Of a DNA stretch of 64,000 nucleotides, positions 61,901 to 64,000 are shown piece by piece. The first letter of the stretch is position 1. Every line of letters begins with the position of its first letter. The notes under the pieces were generated by a model. The model searched no databases, was not told where the DNA came from, and was given only the letters and a program-made list of their open reading frames with translations. Source of the DNA: Diphasiastrum complanatum (Eukaryota > Streptophyta > Lycopodiopsida > Lycopodiales > Lycopodiaceae). A program made the position numbers and the translations under genes. The stretch spans positions 50,449,935-50,513,934 of the forward strand of contig CM055104.1 of assembly GCA_029204225.1 (NCBI GenBank), given 5' to 3'.

Positions 61901-63433
61901 GACTCTCTATCTGAACTTACCAATTAACCATCAAACAACATGAAGTGTTCAAAGTAAGAACTTTATTGATTTCCTATAGTACACGTCATGGTCATACAAT
62001 ACCGAAGGACCCTGGTTGTCACGCCTTTGTTGCAATTAAGTAATAAAGAATGTCTCTCCTAGCCTCTCATATCCCAGTCCTCAAGCACCCCTTGACCTTG
62101 ACACATCCTATCATTGAGACATGGCAACTCCATGTGAACTCTCCTACTTTTTAGGAGCCCCATCCAGCCAATCTAGGTAAATGGCTTCGTACCCCATGCC
62201 AAAGCTAAAAGCATGATTCTTGAGGTCCAATACGAACTAATTACAGATTAATTACAATGGTTACAACAGGCCAGTGCCAAGCCATTTTAGTAATTACAAA
62301 TGTATAACTAGCATGTAAAACTATAAATATAAGGACGAGGAGTAAAAGCTCCGACGACTTCATATTGTAGAAAGGTCATGTAAAGGCAACAAGAAGTGCC
62401 GAAAATAGACGAAGATATGCCATTTCAAAAAGAAAAGCCAAAATTCCCATGTAGGAGCAGCATGAAAGAACGTGATTATTGTATAGTTCAAAACTTAGAA
62501 GCCCGTTCCGACCAAAATGGGTCGGAACGTTCCGTACGTTCCTGGTCGGAACGATATTGATATACATTTAACTATTTTAATTATTTATCTTAATTAAATC
62601 ATTTGTTAAAAAAATGTATTTTTTTATTTTTTGGGCATCGTTCCGGAACGGAACATGTTCCGTTCCGGAACGGGTAACTAAGGCTCAAAATATCAATTGA
62701 GCCAAATATAGCTCGTCCAATTTTGGATCATGAAGACAAAATGAACATAAATTAGTAATGAAAAAAATTTACACTGTTATACATTAGATAGCACTATGCA
62801 CATGTTAGTGTCACCAAGGAAGATGGGCTTTAAATTGTCACCATTAACTCTGTTCATTGTTAATGGTTCATCTCCTTTAAATAGCTATTTTCCAGCCCCT
62901 CATATTAGACTTTGAATTAAAATAAAACAAATTTACATTTCTTTTGGAGCATTTTGATCTAATGTTTCTACTTTCAAAATCGAAGTGCAAACTCACGCAT
63001 ACTTAACGAAAAAAGGATTGAGTTAGAGTGAATTACAGTTGCTCAGGTTTTTGAAAACTTCAAGTATAGTCTTCAAATTTGTATCATGGCTCTAGTGTTT
63101 TGTGCAATTTCCTCAAGCAATTGTCCAATTTAGTCCTATATTTACAAGATAGTCTTTGTATGACTTAATAGACTGTGAACGATAAGTATAGTATTTTTTG
63201 ACAGCTATGGCACATGTTTTTTATGTAGGTATGATGGGTATAACTTTGAACTGATATTGGCCTCATCACTAAACTGGACTTTAAAGATCGGTTAAGTATT
63301 GGAGCCAATATTAGCTTTGTGCAAAGAAAGGTCTAGTTTTGTAGAAAACTCATATGATATTTCTTTCATCATTGTTTTTTAGGTACATCGGAATTTGGAG
63401 CAAGCTAAAGCATTAGTTTCAACTGTGCAAAAG
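20101..63433 (+). CDS. EPL1: Enhancer of polycomb-like protein (partial, six exons)
   Basis: EPL1/EPC proteins are scaffold subunits of the NuA4/piccolo histone acetyltransferase complex in the nucleus; their EPcA domain contacts the catalytic MYST subunit. Six exons with GT-AG borders read in one frame: 20101-20224, 22030-22095, 30519-30557, 43338-43418, 43513-43560 and 63383-63433. The first starts inside a split codon; all later junctions are phase 0. The joined product of about 136 residues contains blocks typical of plant EPL1 in the right order: LLDHKARERAG, VFEYWIAK, REHWQKPILRRLQ, PPPPVNDTNPFNVFRPREK, MQRRENDAQSFEKLRQ and VHRNLEQAKALV. No stop interrupts it. The 5' part of the EPcA region and the 3' exons are missing; the last exon ends in a good GT donor, so the gene continues to the right. 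Introns of 1.8, 8.4, 12.8, 0.09 and 19.8 kb are loaded with transposons. Recognition is from remembered family motifs. Whether this locus is expressed cannot be told. Confidence 0.85.
20225..22029 (+). other. EPL1 intron 1 of the visible set (1.8 kb)
   Basis: No gene lies inside. At 21128-21195 there is a cluster of GAAACGCGTTTC-type palindromic words followed by an A-run and T-run, like the other palindromic-word blocks in the window. Confidence 0.6.
22030..22095 (+). CDS. EPL1: EPL1-like exon b
   Basis: The acceptor CAG ends at 22029 and the donor GTAAAC starts at 22096. The 22 codons read AMRSHTTRPAVLTAVFEYW-IAK. The V-F-x-Y-W block precedes the RE-WQKPILRRLQ block in plant EPL1. Both borders are phase 0. 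Confidence 0.8.
22096..23405. other. EPL1 intron 2, left part
   Basis: AT-rich, with no recognised gene or repeat on either strand. Confidence 0.4.
23406..23790 (+). mobile_element. Probable LTR and primer-binding site of an old gypsy (element h)
   Basis: GATGGTATCAAAGC at 23776-23789 is a one-base variant of the initiator-Met primer-binding site. It follows an LTR-like segment that may begin near 23408 (TGTGTAGGAG). The element's leader would be cut by the LINE sequences at 23842-27989, with its gag resuming at about 29040. Confidence 0.45.
23842..23890. repeat. (CT)n microsatellite
   Basis: An uninterrupted CT run of 49 bp, directly followed by a LINE tail fragment. Confidence 0.9.
23891..24041 (+). 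mobile_element. 5'-truncated LINE tail with (CT)n
   Basis: About 90 bp (23891-23982) resemble the last bases of the LINE that ends at 27913: CGTCTTATACGCCTTTCGGCATGG against AGTCTTATATGCCTTTTGGCATGG, then GTTAATGAAGC and (CT)n to 24041. It sits between two (CT)n tracts. Confidence 0.65.
24165..24893 (+). pseudogene. LINE endonuclease domain
   Basis: In one frame: LLFFMETHE (catalytic-type Glu), GSGGVACLYRES, AACYFPLESS, IFLTGDFKART (GDFNAR-like), TCHPRSGGHSVVDYLMGSP, LISDFHIVPHHSL, leading to SDHSFLSFDI after a frameshift in a CT run near 24885. These are the ordered motifs of AP-endonuclease domains of L1-type LINEs, which nick target DNA. A TAG at 24408 and a TGA near 24585 interrupt it. 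Confidence 0.75.
24748..26290 (+). pseudogene. LINE reverse transcriptase
   Basis: A frame from 24748 to 26040 carries the thumb-side WYDTEC and KAYDDSEGK regions, then YRTIMIGHVLTKLYG, AGFRAHYSATDHIFT and CCFVDFRKAFDSV. After a short deletion and frameshift near 25990 the reading continues to 26290 with GVKQGCSLSPV, LLYADDVVL and a stop. YADD is the catalytic motif. RT primes on nicked genomic DNA in this class. Confidence 0.8.
26291..27610 (+). pseudogene. LINE C-terminal region
   Basis: Decayed continuation in shifting frames: KTKVMVFNTS, YTYLGILFSG, RDARSKCRLFDTIV, AAETWCTGLP and near the end HLMLMRLMTT-type remnants. The second LINE keeps the CRLCSLQEVEDEAHFLLRCP zinc-knuckle-like motif at the equivalent place. 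Many stops are present. Confidence 0.6.
27914..27989. repeat. (CT)n tail of LINE-1 copy
   Basis: An uninterrupted CT run of 76 bp directly after TTAATAAAGC, the element's 3' end. Confidence 0.9.
27990..29036. other. T-rich stretch, probable leader of old gypsy element h
   Basis: T-rich with TTTTGT and CATTTCATTC words. Open frames here are low-complexity. Its place between LTR/PBS (23.4-23.8 kb) and gag (29.04 kb) fits a leader interrupted by the LINEs. Confidence 0.35.
29037..29830 (+). pseudogene. Ty3/gypsy gag relic (element h)
   Basis: One frame gives ELSIWLNALASYFEIYPHFD, then AISKFIW, stop, AKSWWQTYQ. This follows the order of the gag of the gypsy at 51513-57657 (NWFAKLDTYFQIYP, ATWWRVYR). 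Stops and frameshifts abound. A 178-codon open frame at 29155-29691 in another frame has no recognised family. Confidence 0.5.
29831..30518. other. EPL1 intron 2, right end
   Basis: AT-rich with no gene recognised; it ends in a T-rich acceptor at 30518. Confidence 0.5.
30519..30557 (+). CDS. EPL1: EPL1-like exon c, 39-bp micro-exon
   Basis: A T-rich tract and CAG acceptor end at 30518; the donor GTAGTT starts at 30558. The 13 codons read REHWQKPILRRLQ, a near-invariant EPL1 motif. It is phase 0 on both sides, and introns of 8.4 and 12.8 kb flank it. Confidence 0.85.
30558..32382. other. EPL1 intron 3, left part
   Basis: No gene. It holds a perfect 52-bp tandem duplication (31111-31162 and 31163-31214) and a GAGAG/GTGTGTG stretch near 31280-31325. 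A TATA-like TTATATAGAGAG lies near 31518, and CTTCATTATAGACTT repeats between 32070 and 32130. The 31.3-31.8 kb part resembles an LTR promoter region, but no partner was found. Confidence 0.4.
31111..31214. repeat. 52-bp perfect tandem duplication
   Basis: Two identical 52-bp units, each starting GCTCTACATCTGACATGCAT, follow one another without a gap. Confidence 0.9.
32383..32700 (-). pseudogene. Gypsy integrase C-terminal/chromodomain fragment
   Basis: The minus strand reads RRQIQFLVQWDSRHVEEATW, EPIDVFYHTPSLADQARAHA, then LVDSSTSDVALVVDAPGIAV. It matches the end of the pol at 51977-52200. The FLVQW and EEATWEP blocks are chromodomain signatures of chromoviruses. Confidence 0.75.
32701..34260. 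repeat. Unidentified repetitive segment inside gypsy element d
   Basis: The plus strand repeats AACCAAGCAATATGGA-CAACC-GGAATGCC at about 32683, 33294 and 33521, with CAAGGTATCCA(A/T)AA(A/G)GCCC words between. The minus-strand reading repeats WHSWL-x-R-IAW. It replaces the RT-to-integrase section expected here. A related word (TGGCATTCCTGG, AGCTTGG) occurs at 29484-29515. No protein family was recognised. Confidence 0.5.
34261..35973 (-). pseudogene. Gypsy gag-protease (element d)
   Basis: Gag starts MTHSPTPSETFQENLSDQF at 35973 and continues in several frames: DGHAATWWRVYRANPDREGL, FRSLTQTSDLASYTDQFMEF, a zinc knuckle (CFHCQSPDHLARDC near 34975-34930), then the aspartic protease ALVDTGSTHSFISSYI near 34705. 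At least three frameshifts and a stop break it. Unlike element c, its gag-to-protease junction after the zinc knuckle is in frame. Confidence 0.8.
36168..36380. repeat. Three tandem leader repeats in gypsy element d
   Basis: A unit with AAAAACGATGGAAATCTGAT, GAAAGTGATGGGTTAGTAGG and GCACTGGACAG occurs three times (starting about 36171, 36249 and 36318). A looser fourth lies upstream near 36120. The leader of element c has only traces. Confidence 0.7.
36433..36829 (-). mobile_element. 5' LTR of gypsy element d
   Basis: 397 bp with AGTTACGATT at the left and GAGTCCATAACT at the right on the plus strand, homologous to the 418-bp LTRs of element c. CTCTGATACCA just left of it is the PBS. A TATA-like CTATAAGTAGG (minus) lies at about 36583-36593. 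It sits inside the gag start of element e. Confidence 0.75.
36830..38582 (-). mobile_element. Ty3/gypsy-like element e: gag start, leader and LTR
   Basis: Gag starts MADDRVDIPTNPLVALQTPP at 36963 and is cut at about 36830 by element d. A leader of about 1.08 kb follows (36964-38041). The PBS GCTCTGATACCGA on the plus strand lies at 38043-38055, and an LTR begins TGTTGCACTCC at 38057 and ends near 38582. The LTR borders a copia gag fragment. No pol is seen. Superfamily assignment is inferred from layout only. Confidence 0.5.
38583..39043 (-). pseudogene. Ty1/copia gag fragment, minus copy
   Basis: From M at 39043: VDKLDGSNYHLCKFQMKTML, AKEFWDVVTG, WKLKDGKAFTLIILNISDTQ, KEVWDILSALYDV, LRRKFFSLKM, then a stop and ENHINQFKNLLQ. 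This is the LDG-NY-W-K / DGKA / SKE-WD layout of plant copia gag (DUF4219/UBN2). PBS-like GCTCTGATACCA lies upstream at 39172-39183. Confidence 0.75.
39182..39700. repeat. Duplicated about 250-bp LTR-like unit
   Basis: Units 39194-39428 and 39447-39680 are direct repeats with few differences (GCATTCGATAGATGCAAATG, CTTTTTCAATGCATG, GTCACATTTGATTCTACTTG). TGTTGG at 39182 beside a PBS suggests an LTR edge of the minus copia copy. Confidence 0.65.
39759..40170 (+). pseudogene. Ty1/copia gag fragment, plus copy
   Basis: From ATG 39759: MDKLDGANYHLWKFKMKTVL, a frameshift near 39880, then WKLKDGKAFALIILNITDTQ, SKEVWDILNTLYEV, stop, LHLRKKFYSLKM, HINQFKNLLRQMAV and stop. It is homologous to the minus copy, and the two point away from each other. 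Confidence 0.75.
40171..41588 (-). pseudogene. hAT transposase relic (hAT-3), internally deleted
   Basis: From right to left on the minus strand: an N-terminus starting at 41588 (MVRNRDPIWDRVTV) with a BED-like CNYC near 41485; a middle exon (about 40860-40624) with GLQPLHTVLRLTDREGSTMG ending in a GT donor at 40622; and LESRWNWFHRPLHAVAHVLH at about 40475-40415 after an acceptor; then LRPVSWWDKYGA near 40210. The catalytic DUF659 segment is missing, and stops (TGA, TAG) interrupt it. The tail after the WW motif is cut by the copia fragment. Confidence 0.65.
41589..43337. other. EPL1 intron 3, right part
   Basis: No gene. CTCTCC-rich stretch 41590-42170, compound microsatellite 41728-41823, a cluster of GAATCG/CGATTC words at 42190-42300, then unremarkable AT-rich sequence up to the acceptor at 43337. 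Confidence 0.5.
41728..41823. repeat. Compound microsatellite (CT)n-(GCAC)n-(CA)n
   Basis: CT run 41728-41789, then GCAC units to about 41809, then CA units to 41823. Confidence 0.9.
43338..43418 (+). CDS. EPL1: EPL1-like exon d
   Basis: The acceptor GCAG ends at 43337 and the donor GTAAGA starts at 43419. The 27 codons start PPPPVNDTNPFNVFRPREK and end HRPHTRR. This is the most diagnostic EPL1 stretch in the window. Both borders are phase 0. Confidence 0.9.
43513..43560 (+). CDS. EPL1: EPL1-like exon e
   Basis: The acceptor ACAG ends at 43512 and the donor GTAAGC starts at 43561. The 16 codons read MQRRENDAQSFEKLRQ and follow exon d directly in the family. A 94-bp intron separates it from exon d, in contrast to the 12.8-kb and 19.8-kb introns on either side. 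Confidence 0.9.
43561..44770. other. EPL1 largest intron, left end
   Basis: No gene or clear transposon is seen in this AT-rich stretch. Confidence 0.4.
44900..45879 (-). pseudogene. Gypsy integrase (element b)
   Basis: HDSPSAGHPGI and CEQCQVNKAERLKAAG form the HHCC zinc part; MDFVVALPKSGKGHNAIWVV starts the core; IVSDRDSRFTGKFWQAVF holds the second Asp; FAYNSMKHSATSFSPF and IGDWVYLRIPKDSKTL follow, then VLNKIGRAAYRLELP and KVHPVFHVSRLK. Frameshifts near 45560, 45390 and 45140 break it, and the catalytic Glu region is damaged. Confidence 0.75.
46005..46469 (-). pseudogene. Gypsy RNase H (element b)
   Basis: It reads GVVLYQDGRPVAFESNKLD, YEKELFVVIHALKIWRHYLY, FMVMTDHESLEYICD, then RRGTSNCVANALSRIGEVN. 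These are the usual RNase H blocks that remove the RNA strand. The upstream Asp block lies across a frameshift at 46470-46665. Confidence 0.75.
46678..47625 (-). pseudogene. Gypsy reverse transcriptase (element b)
   Basis: An uninterrupted frame of about 315 codons: SPWGAPVLLIGKKDGDIRLC, KLNKMTIKNHYPLPRMDLMD, FTKLDLRSGYHQIRIHEGDV, LPFGLTNAPATFQQMMN, then VVFLNDILIYNKT where YFDD is expected. The first catalytic Asp of the pair is replaced by Asn, so the enzyme should be dead even though the frame is open. Confidence 0.85.
47600..48534 (-). pseudogene. Gypsy gag end and protease (element b)
   Basis: It reads LPKEYQLEVHRNQPQSLVD, a Lys-rich stretch, the zinc knuckle CFSCMEKGHLSKDF (near 48262; the last Cys of C-C-H-C is replaced by Phe), then the retropepsin-like SVLFDDGSTDNFIYAKLVQK near 48040 and DLILGKKWFYARN near 47830. 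A frameshift lies near 47900. Confidence 0.7.
48535..49161 (+). pseudogene. Gypsy integrase C-terminus with chromodomain (element g)
   Basis: An open frame reads ASPIYGFQPSSPTIVGFKQE, DRARHYADPHRRDVQFSAGE, KLSPRYCGPFTISRRLGEVT, VFPVFHVSQLRKALD, then YREYLVKWNDQPVENATWE and a stop at 49161. The YLVKW-ENATWE part is a chromodomain, which guides chromovirus integration. Everything upstream was lost at the junction with element b. Confidence 0.8.
49162..49307 (+). mobile_element. Polypurine tract and 3' LTR start (element g)
   Basis: AAGGGGGGGGAG at 49160-49172 is a polypurine tract, followed by TGTTACGAGCACGTG at 49173, an LTR start. The LTR seems to end or be cut before 49308, where LINE sequence begins. 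Confidence 0.6.
49308..50098 (+). pseudogene. LINE ORF1-like protein
   Basis: The open frame 49308-49970 has a coiled coil (about residues 35-105: IDQIRADFQTLWQEISQLKG, then SKVASLEQSIKTKQ and RELETKIEKQQEEA) and a NIRVCGIPD segment like the RNA-binding part of L1-type ORF1p. A second frame from 49736 to 50098 supplies the end: MDDDLTYIQVEERRKAFQAA, GRRVIYRDGRVRFLD. ORF1p coats LINE RNA. The shift is near 49790, where GGGTGCAGTACAGACGA is duplicated. Reading then runs into the endonuclease end at about 50075. Confidence 0.65.
50099..51507 (+). pseudogene. LINE reverse transcriptase, left part
   Basis: Shifting frames: DHSFLSFDI remnant at about 50135, WYDTECRS, SYDDSEGKRLIDLLFGSSSG, then YRIIMTGHVLAKLYG, AGFRAHYSTTDHIFT, IRKAFDYVPRSLLIQRLHD, GVKQGCSLSPVLFGLYIDEL and LLYADDVVLVS. 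At least three frameshifts and two stops occur. It is about 75-80 percent similar in wording to the copy at 24748-26290. Confidence 0.8.
51513..51930 (-). mobile_element. 3' LTR of element c
   Basis: Same length as the right LTR, with about four substitutions (for example GATCTAGAATT against GATCTAGTATT). A TATA-like CTATAAGTAGG (minus) lies near 51664-51674. Confidence 0.9.
51977..53263 (-). CDS. Gypsy integrase and chromodomain (element c)
   Basis: After a TAG at 53266-53264 the frame is open to TGA at 51979-51977. CPFCLRNK completes the HHCC finger whose His pair lies upstream (HSSPVGGHFGF). The core has MDFILGLPHTQRGHDSCMVV (first Asp), LSNRDSKFTSIFW (second Asp), and DGQSEVLNRIVEDYL (Glu), so the DDE triad looks complete. 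The C-terminal part has QLGDMVYLRL, GPYRIVEVLSPVTYRLQLP, DVFHVSLL, then the chromodomain-like IQFLVQWDGRPIEEATWEPI. It inserts the DNA copy into chromatin. An in-frame TAG separates it from RNase H. Confidence 0.85.
   Translation of the reverse strand, partial: KSYARLKDHFYWPSLRSELVVLIRTCPFCLRNKYSRSKSAGLLQSWPIPHRQWTDISMDFILGLPHTQRGHDSCMVVVDRFSKQAHFIPVRSTITAEQCARLFLSEIFRLHRFPRTILSNRDSKFTSIFWTELMHILDVQLFMGSAYHSTSDGQSEVLNRIVEDYLRHFVTPSGKDWDQHLCLAEYSYNSSVSTSTGVSPFLLSHGYAPLLLGIPLPPEDTPVTLASFLSGARELITRASSHLQHVQQRYQTSVDRHRRHVEFQLGDMVYLRLRFARHHFVQGHASTEKLAPCYYGPYRIVEVLSPVTYRLQLPASTRACDVFHVSLLRAAIEDDAPCDAEFPTAPELFPFLPAAILQVSLYHSRRRRQIQFLVQWDGRPIEEATWEPIDGFYHTPLLADQARALAALVDSSTLDVPLVVDAPGLAAT
53264..55528 (-). 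pseudogene. Gypsy protease-RT-RNase H (element c)
   Basis: One frame from 55528 to 53264, read through TAG codons at 54073-54071 and 53596-53594. The protease has ALVDTGSTHSFISSYI (near 55275) and DLILGADWFASLG. RT has SPFGAPVLLINKKDGTKRLC, ALNKLTIRNHYPIPHMDDLF, LPFGVTNGPPTFQNVMNN and LLVYFDDILIFSQS, so the YFDD centre is intact. RNase H has LVETDASN joined directly to ESRRLRSYEQRYSVHEKELL, lacking about 20 residues found in relatives, then DIITDHQSLRYLF. Then comes RPGRANTTADALSRL and the integrase finger. Confidence 0.85.
55473..56570 (-). CDS. Gypsy gag (element c)
   Basis: The start is chosen at M 56570 (MAHSPTPSETTQETLSDQF), matching the gag start of element d; the frame is open further upstream. 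It contains ENWFAKLDTYFQIYPKTDPQ, DGRAATWWRVYRVDPYREGL, FRSLTQTSDLASYTDQFMEL, and the zinc knuckle CFRCKSPDHLARNC. The frame ends at 55473, because one extra base near 55486 relative to element d shifts it out of the protease frame. Gag forms the virus-like particle in the cytoplasm. Confidence 0.85.
   Translation of the reverse strand: MAHSPTPSETTQETLSDQFRRMDETLSGLVLRFDSVMTGFATMQSQIDSLQPHGPGKALVFPTFGTPPPFGFPSSSASQPGGGPFIPSNPPPGFFPRPPLPEPHFARDFRDRVQLATYSGSSDGNLLENWFAKLDTYFQIYPKTDPQKIQLAALHLDGRAATWWRVYRVDPYREGLHVWHTFRRDLRHAMIDPQWLDRQRNTFRSLTQTSDLASYTDQFMELSYLFTDLKPTELISRYIAGLRGALRYDVSSFRPTTLVEAMSLASTLQHKYSDTLPSHFSRPRPSASSFPATFTPTPAPSVPALSIAPSPPRPPTPRPTFVRRYTSVEFADLQQKRLCFRCKSPDHLARNCRQPLPTTTVVSLP
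56571..57239 (-). other. Leader of element c
   Basis: Non-coding stretch between PBS (about 57228-57239) and gag. It has GCTGGACAG words repeated at about 56707, 56945 and 57055, echoing the tandem leader repeats of element d. Confidence 0.6.
57240..57657 (-). mobile_element. 5' LTR of element c
   Basis: 418 bp. On the minus strand it starts AGTTATGGACTCGG and ends ATTCGTAACT, next to the PBS. A TATA-like CTATAAGTAGG lies at 57390-57400 (minus), the likely promoter of the element. Confidence 0.9.
57658..58621 (+). pseudogene. LINE C-terminal part (second copy)
   Basis: It starts KTKVMVFNTSQAFMQ and, after rearrangement, reads RERRLCRLCSLQEVEDEAHF then LLRCPLYYEIRGRYYCLFRD, a C-x2-C...H...C zinc-knuckle-like motif (zf-RVT type) at the C-terminus of plant LINE pol. 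It ends at a TGA near 58621. A 167-bp segment (57741-57907) is repeated at 58291-58457. Confidence 0.7.
57741..58457 (+). repeat. About 167-bp direct duplication in the LINE
   Basis: ACGGGGGAGGTATTATTGTC through GACTCCCGGCAGCTGCTT occurs at 57741-57907 and 58291-58457 with only a few substitutions. Confidence 0.85.
58863..58933. repeat. (CT)n tail of second LINE
   Basis: A CT run of 71 bp follows GTTAATAAAGCTTT. It marks the element's 3' end, as in the first LINE. Confidence 0.9.
58934..59115. repeat. GGTTCGAACC palindromic-word block
   Basis: GGTTCGAACC, GATTCGAACCGG and TGGTTCGA words in both orientations lie after a T-run (58991-59030). The words look like a tRNA T-loop or B box, but no cloverleaf is present. 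Confidence 0.6.
59116..61054 (-). pseudogene. Ty3/gypsy gag-protease-RT start (element f)
   Basis: Gag starts at 61054 (MTSVYSSKVIFKARHHSVNM, MKAILQQILDRLKAI). A zinc knuckle KVNLCFECLGRHR-KQC lies near 60095-60055. The protease-like VILFDNGSLHNMNNSTLIKW lies near 59815. The RT start PPYSLKEEEEVRSMTEDYLA then FASPIIVVKK lies at 59275-59130. Many stops and frameshifts occur; the rest of pol is missing on the left. Confidence 0.65.
61055..61604 (-). other. Leader and PBS of element f
   Basis: Non-coding. GCTTTGATACCAAATGTCAG at 61590-61609 is the reverse complement of an LTR end (TGACAT) plus the primer-binding site TTTGGTATCAAAGC. Confidence 0.55.
61414..61995. repeat. 291-bp perfect tandem duplication over leader, PBS and LTR
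   Basis: Units 61414-61704 and 61705-61995 appear identical base for base, each from CCAAACAGGTCTGTTATGCA to CACGTCATGGTCAT. Each unit holds leader, PBS and the first part of the LTR of element f. Confidence 0.9.
61605..62340 (-). mobile_element. LTR of gypsy element f (right border uncertain)
   Basis: The LTR starts TGTCAGACTCTC at 61605 (and again at 61896 because of the tandem duplication). The stretch to about 62260-62340 is LTR-like, with AATAAAG and short polyadenylation-like words. The exact right end could not be set. Confidence 0.4.
62490..62685. repeat. GTTCCGGAAC palindromic-word block
   Basis: GTTCCGACC, GGTCGGAACGTTCCG and CGTTCCGGAACGGAAC words in both orientations surround an AT-rich centre (62555-62635) that includes A- and T-runs. 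Confidence 0.65.
62686..63382. other. EPL1 largest intron, right end
   Basis: AT-rich, no gene; it ends in a T-rich tract and the acceptor at 63382. Confidence 0.5.
63383..63433 (+). CDS. EPL1: EPL1-like exon f
   Basis: The acceptor TTTTTTAG ends at 63382 and the donor GTAAGG starts at 63434. The 17 codons read VHRNLEQAKALVSTVQK, matching the V-R-R-N-L-x-Q-A-K helix that follows SFEKLRQ in plant EPL1. Both borders are phase 0; the gene runs on past the right edge. Confidence 0.8.
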
Positions 63434-64000
63434 GTAAGGTTGTTTCTTTTTTTGATCCTAAAACAATAATTCGATCGATAAGAAAAAAGTAATCAACATA
63501 TAAACTCAATGGGCATGTTGCTAGAAAAATTGATCAGGTAATCTTGTGATACACAGTCTCTTATATCAATCATTGGAATATTGTTCCCTAGATTTATTTT
63601 TAACCATAGTGTTGATTGTGCTCAAAATTATTATCTAACAATACATTACAAAAATTGGCTATTGGTTATGCATATGATTGACAGATTCTTAATCTTTGGA
63701 CTCCATGTTGTTACCATTATTGATGAATATTAGTCAGATATCAATCAACAATCAGCCTTAATTCACTTACAAGAAGAATGCACAAAACTCACGGGAAAAC
63801 AAGAGAGAAAGCAAAGTGAAGCTTGATTCAATGAATTACTTGAGATTAATTCTCCCTCTTGGGAAGGACAATAAATAGAAGCATAAGAAGTGCCAAGGAT
63901 GGGGATGCTAAGAGCCAAGAGGCATGAGTTACATAAGGGCCCTCCAATTAGGACACGTGGAGTAGTGCATTGTGATTGTTAGTCCTATGCATGTTGAGGA
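63434..64000. other. EPL1 intron after the last visible exon
   Basis: No coding sequence is recognised. The stretch 63730-64000 (AATCAACA near 63745, GGACAATAAATAGAAGC near 63867) looks like the edge of another LTR-type insertion, but this cannot be confirmed within the window. Confidence 0.35.

Overview
The window is nuclear DNA of a large-genome land plant. It has GT-AG introns, plant-type Ty3/gypsy chromoviruses and Ty1/copia relics primed by initiator-Met tRNA, hAT and LINE elements, and TTTAGGG-type telomere-like words. Nothing identifies the species. Introns of up to 20 kb filled with nested retroelements suggest a fern, a large-genome lycophyte or a gymnosperm rather than a compact genome, but this is inference. 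There are no bacterial, organellar or CRISPR features.

One conserved host gene is recognised: an Enhancer-of-Polycomb-like gene (EPL1, NuA4 histone acetyltransferase subunit) on the + strand. Six consecutive coding exons lie at 20101-20224, 22030-22095, 30519-30557, 43338-43418, 43513-43560 and 63383-63433. They join in frame. The gene continues beyond the right edge, and its 5' exons were not found. Its introns (1.8, 8.4, 12.8, 0.09 and 19.8 kb) hold almost everything else between 20 and 64 kb.

Left part (1-17.8 kb): hAT-type DNA transposons. An apparently intact four-exon hAT transposase gene (6448-10752, minus, predicted 1331 aa, BED finger at the N-terminus, AT-hooks in a long C-terminal extension) faces a small charged ORF (5559-5924, plus). 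The pair is flanked by inverted modules built of GGTACC- and GGACGC-type palindromic words (about 4735-5020 and 11035-11450), so the whole may be one transposon. A second, truncated hAT copy with two nonsense codons lies at 3196-4598, and a C-terminal scrap at 16115-16254. A dispersed repeat (R) occurs at 1.1-3.0, 11.8-13.0 and, inverted, 16.5-17.8 kb. A broken gypsy element (13.0-16.1 kb, minus) with a 5' LTR is inserted in the hAT scrap.

Middle (17.8-44 kb): degraded gypsy pieces; a LINE (24043-27989) ending in (CT)n and sitting behind another LINE tail inside an older gypsy element (LTR/PBS near 23.4-23.8 kb, gag at 29.0-29.7 kb); a rearranged gypsy (32.4-36.8 kb) inserted in another (36.8-38.6 kb); head-to-head copia gag fragments (38.6-40.2 kb); and a third hAT relic (40.15-41.59 kb).

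Right part (44.7-64 kb, inside the largest intron): a minus gypsy (44.8-48.5 kb) fused head to head with the 3' end of a plus gypsy (48.5-49.3 kb). Next is a second LINE (49.3-58.93 kb) split by a young full-length gypsy (51513-57657) with 418-bp LTRs and a TGAAC target duplication, then another minus gypsy relic (59.1-62 kb) containing a perfect 291-bp tandem duplication.
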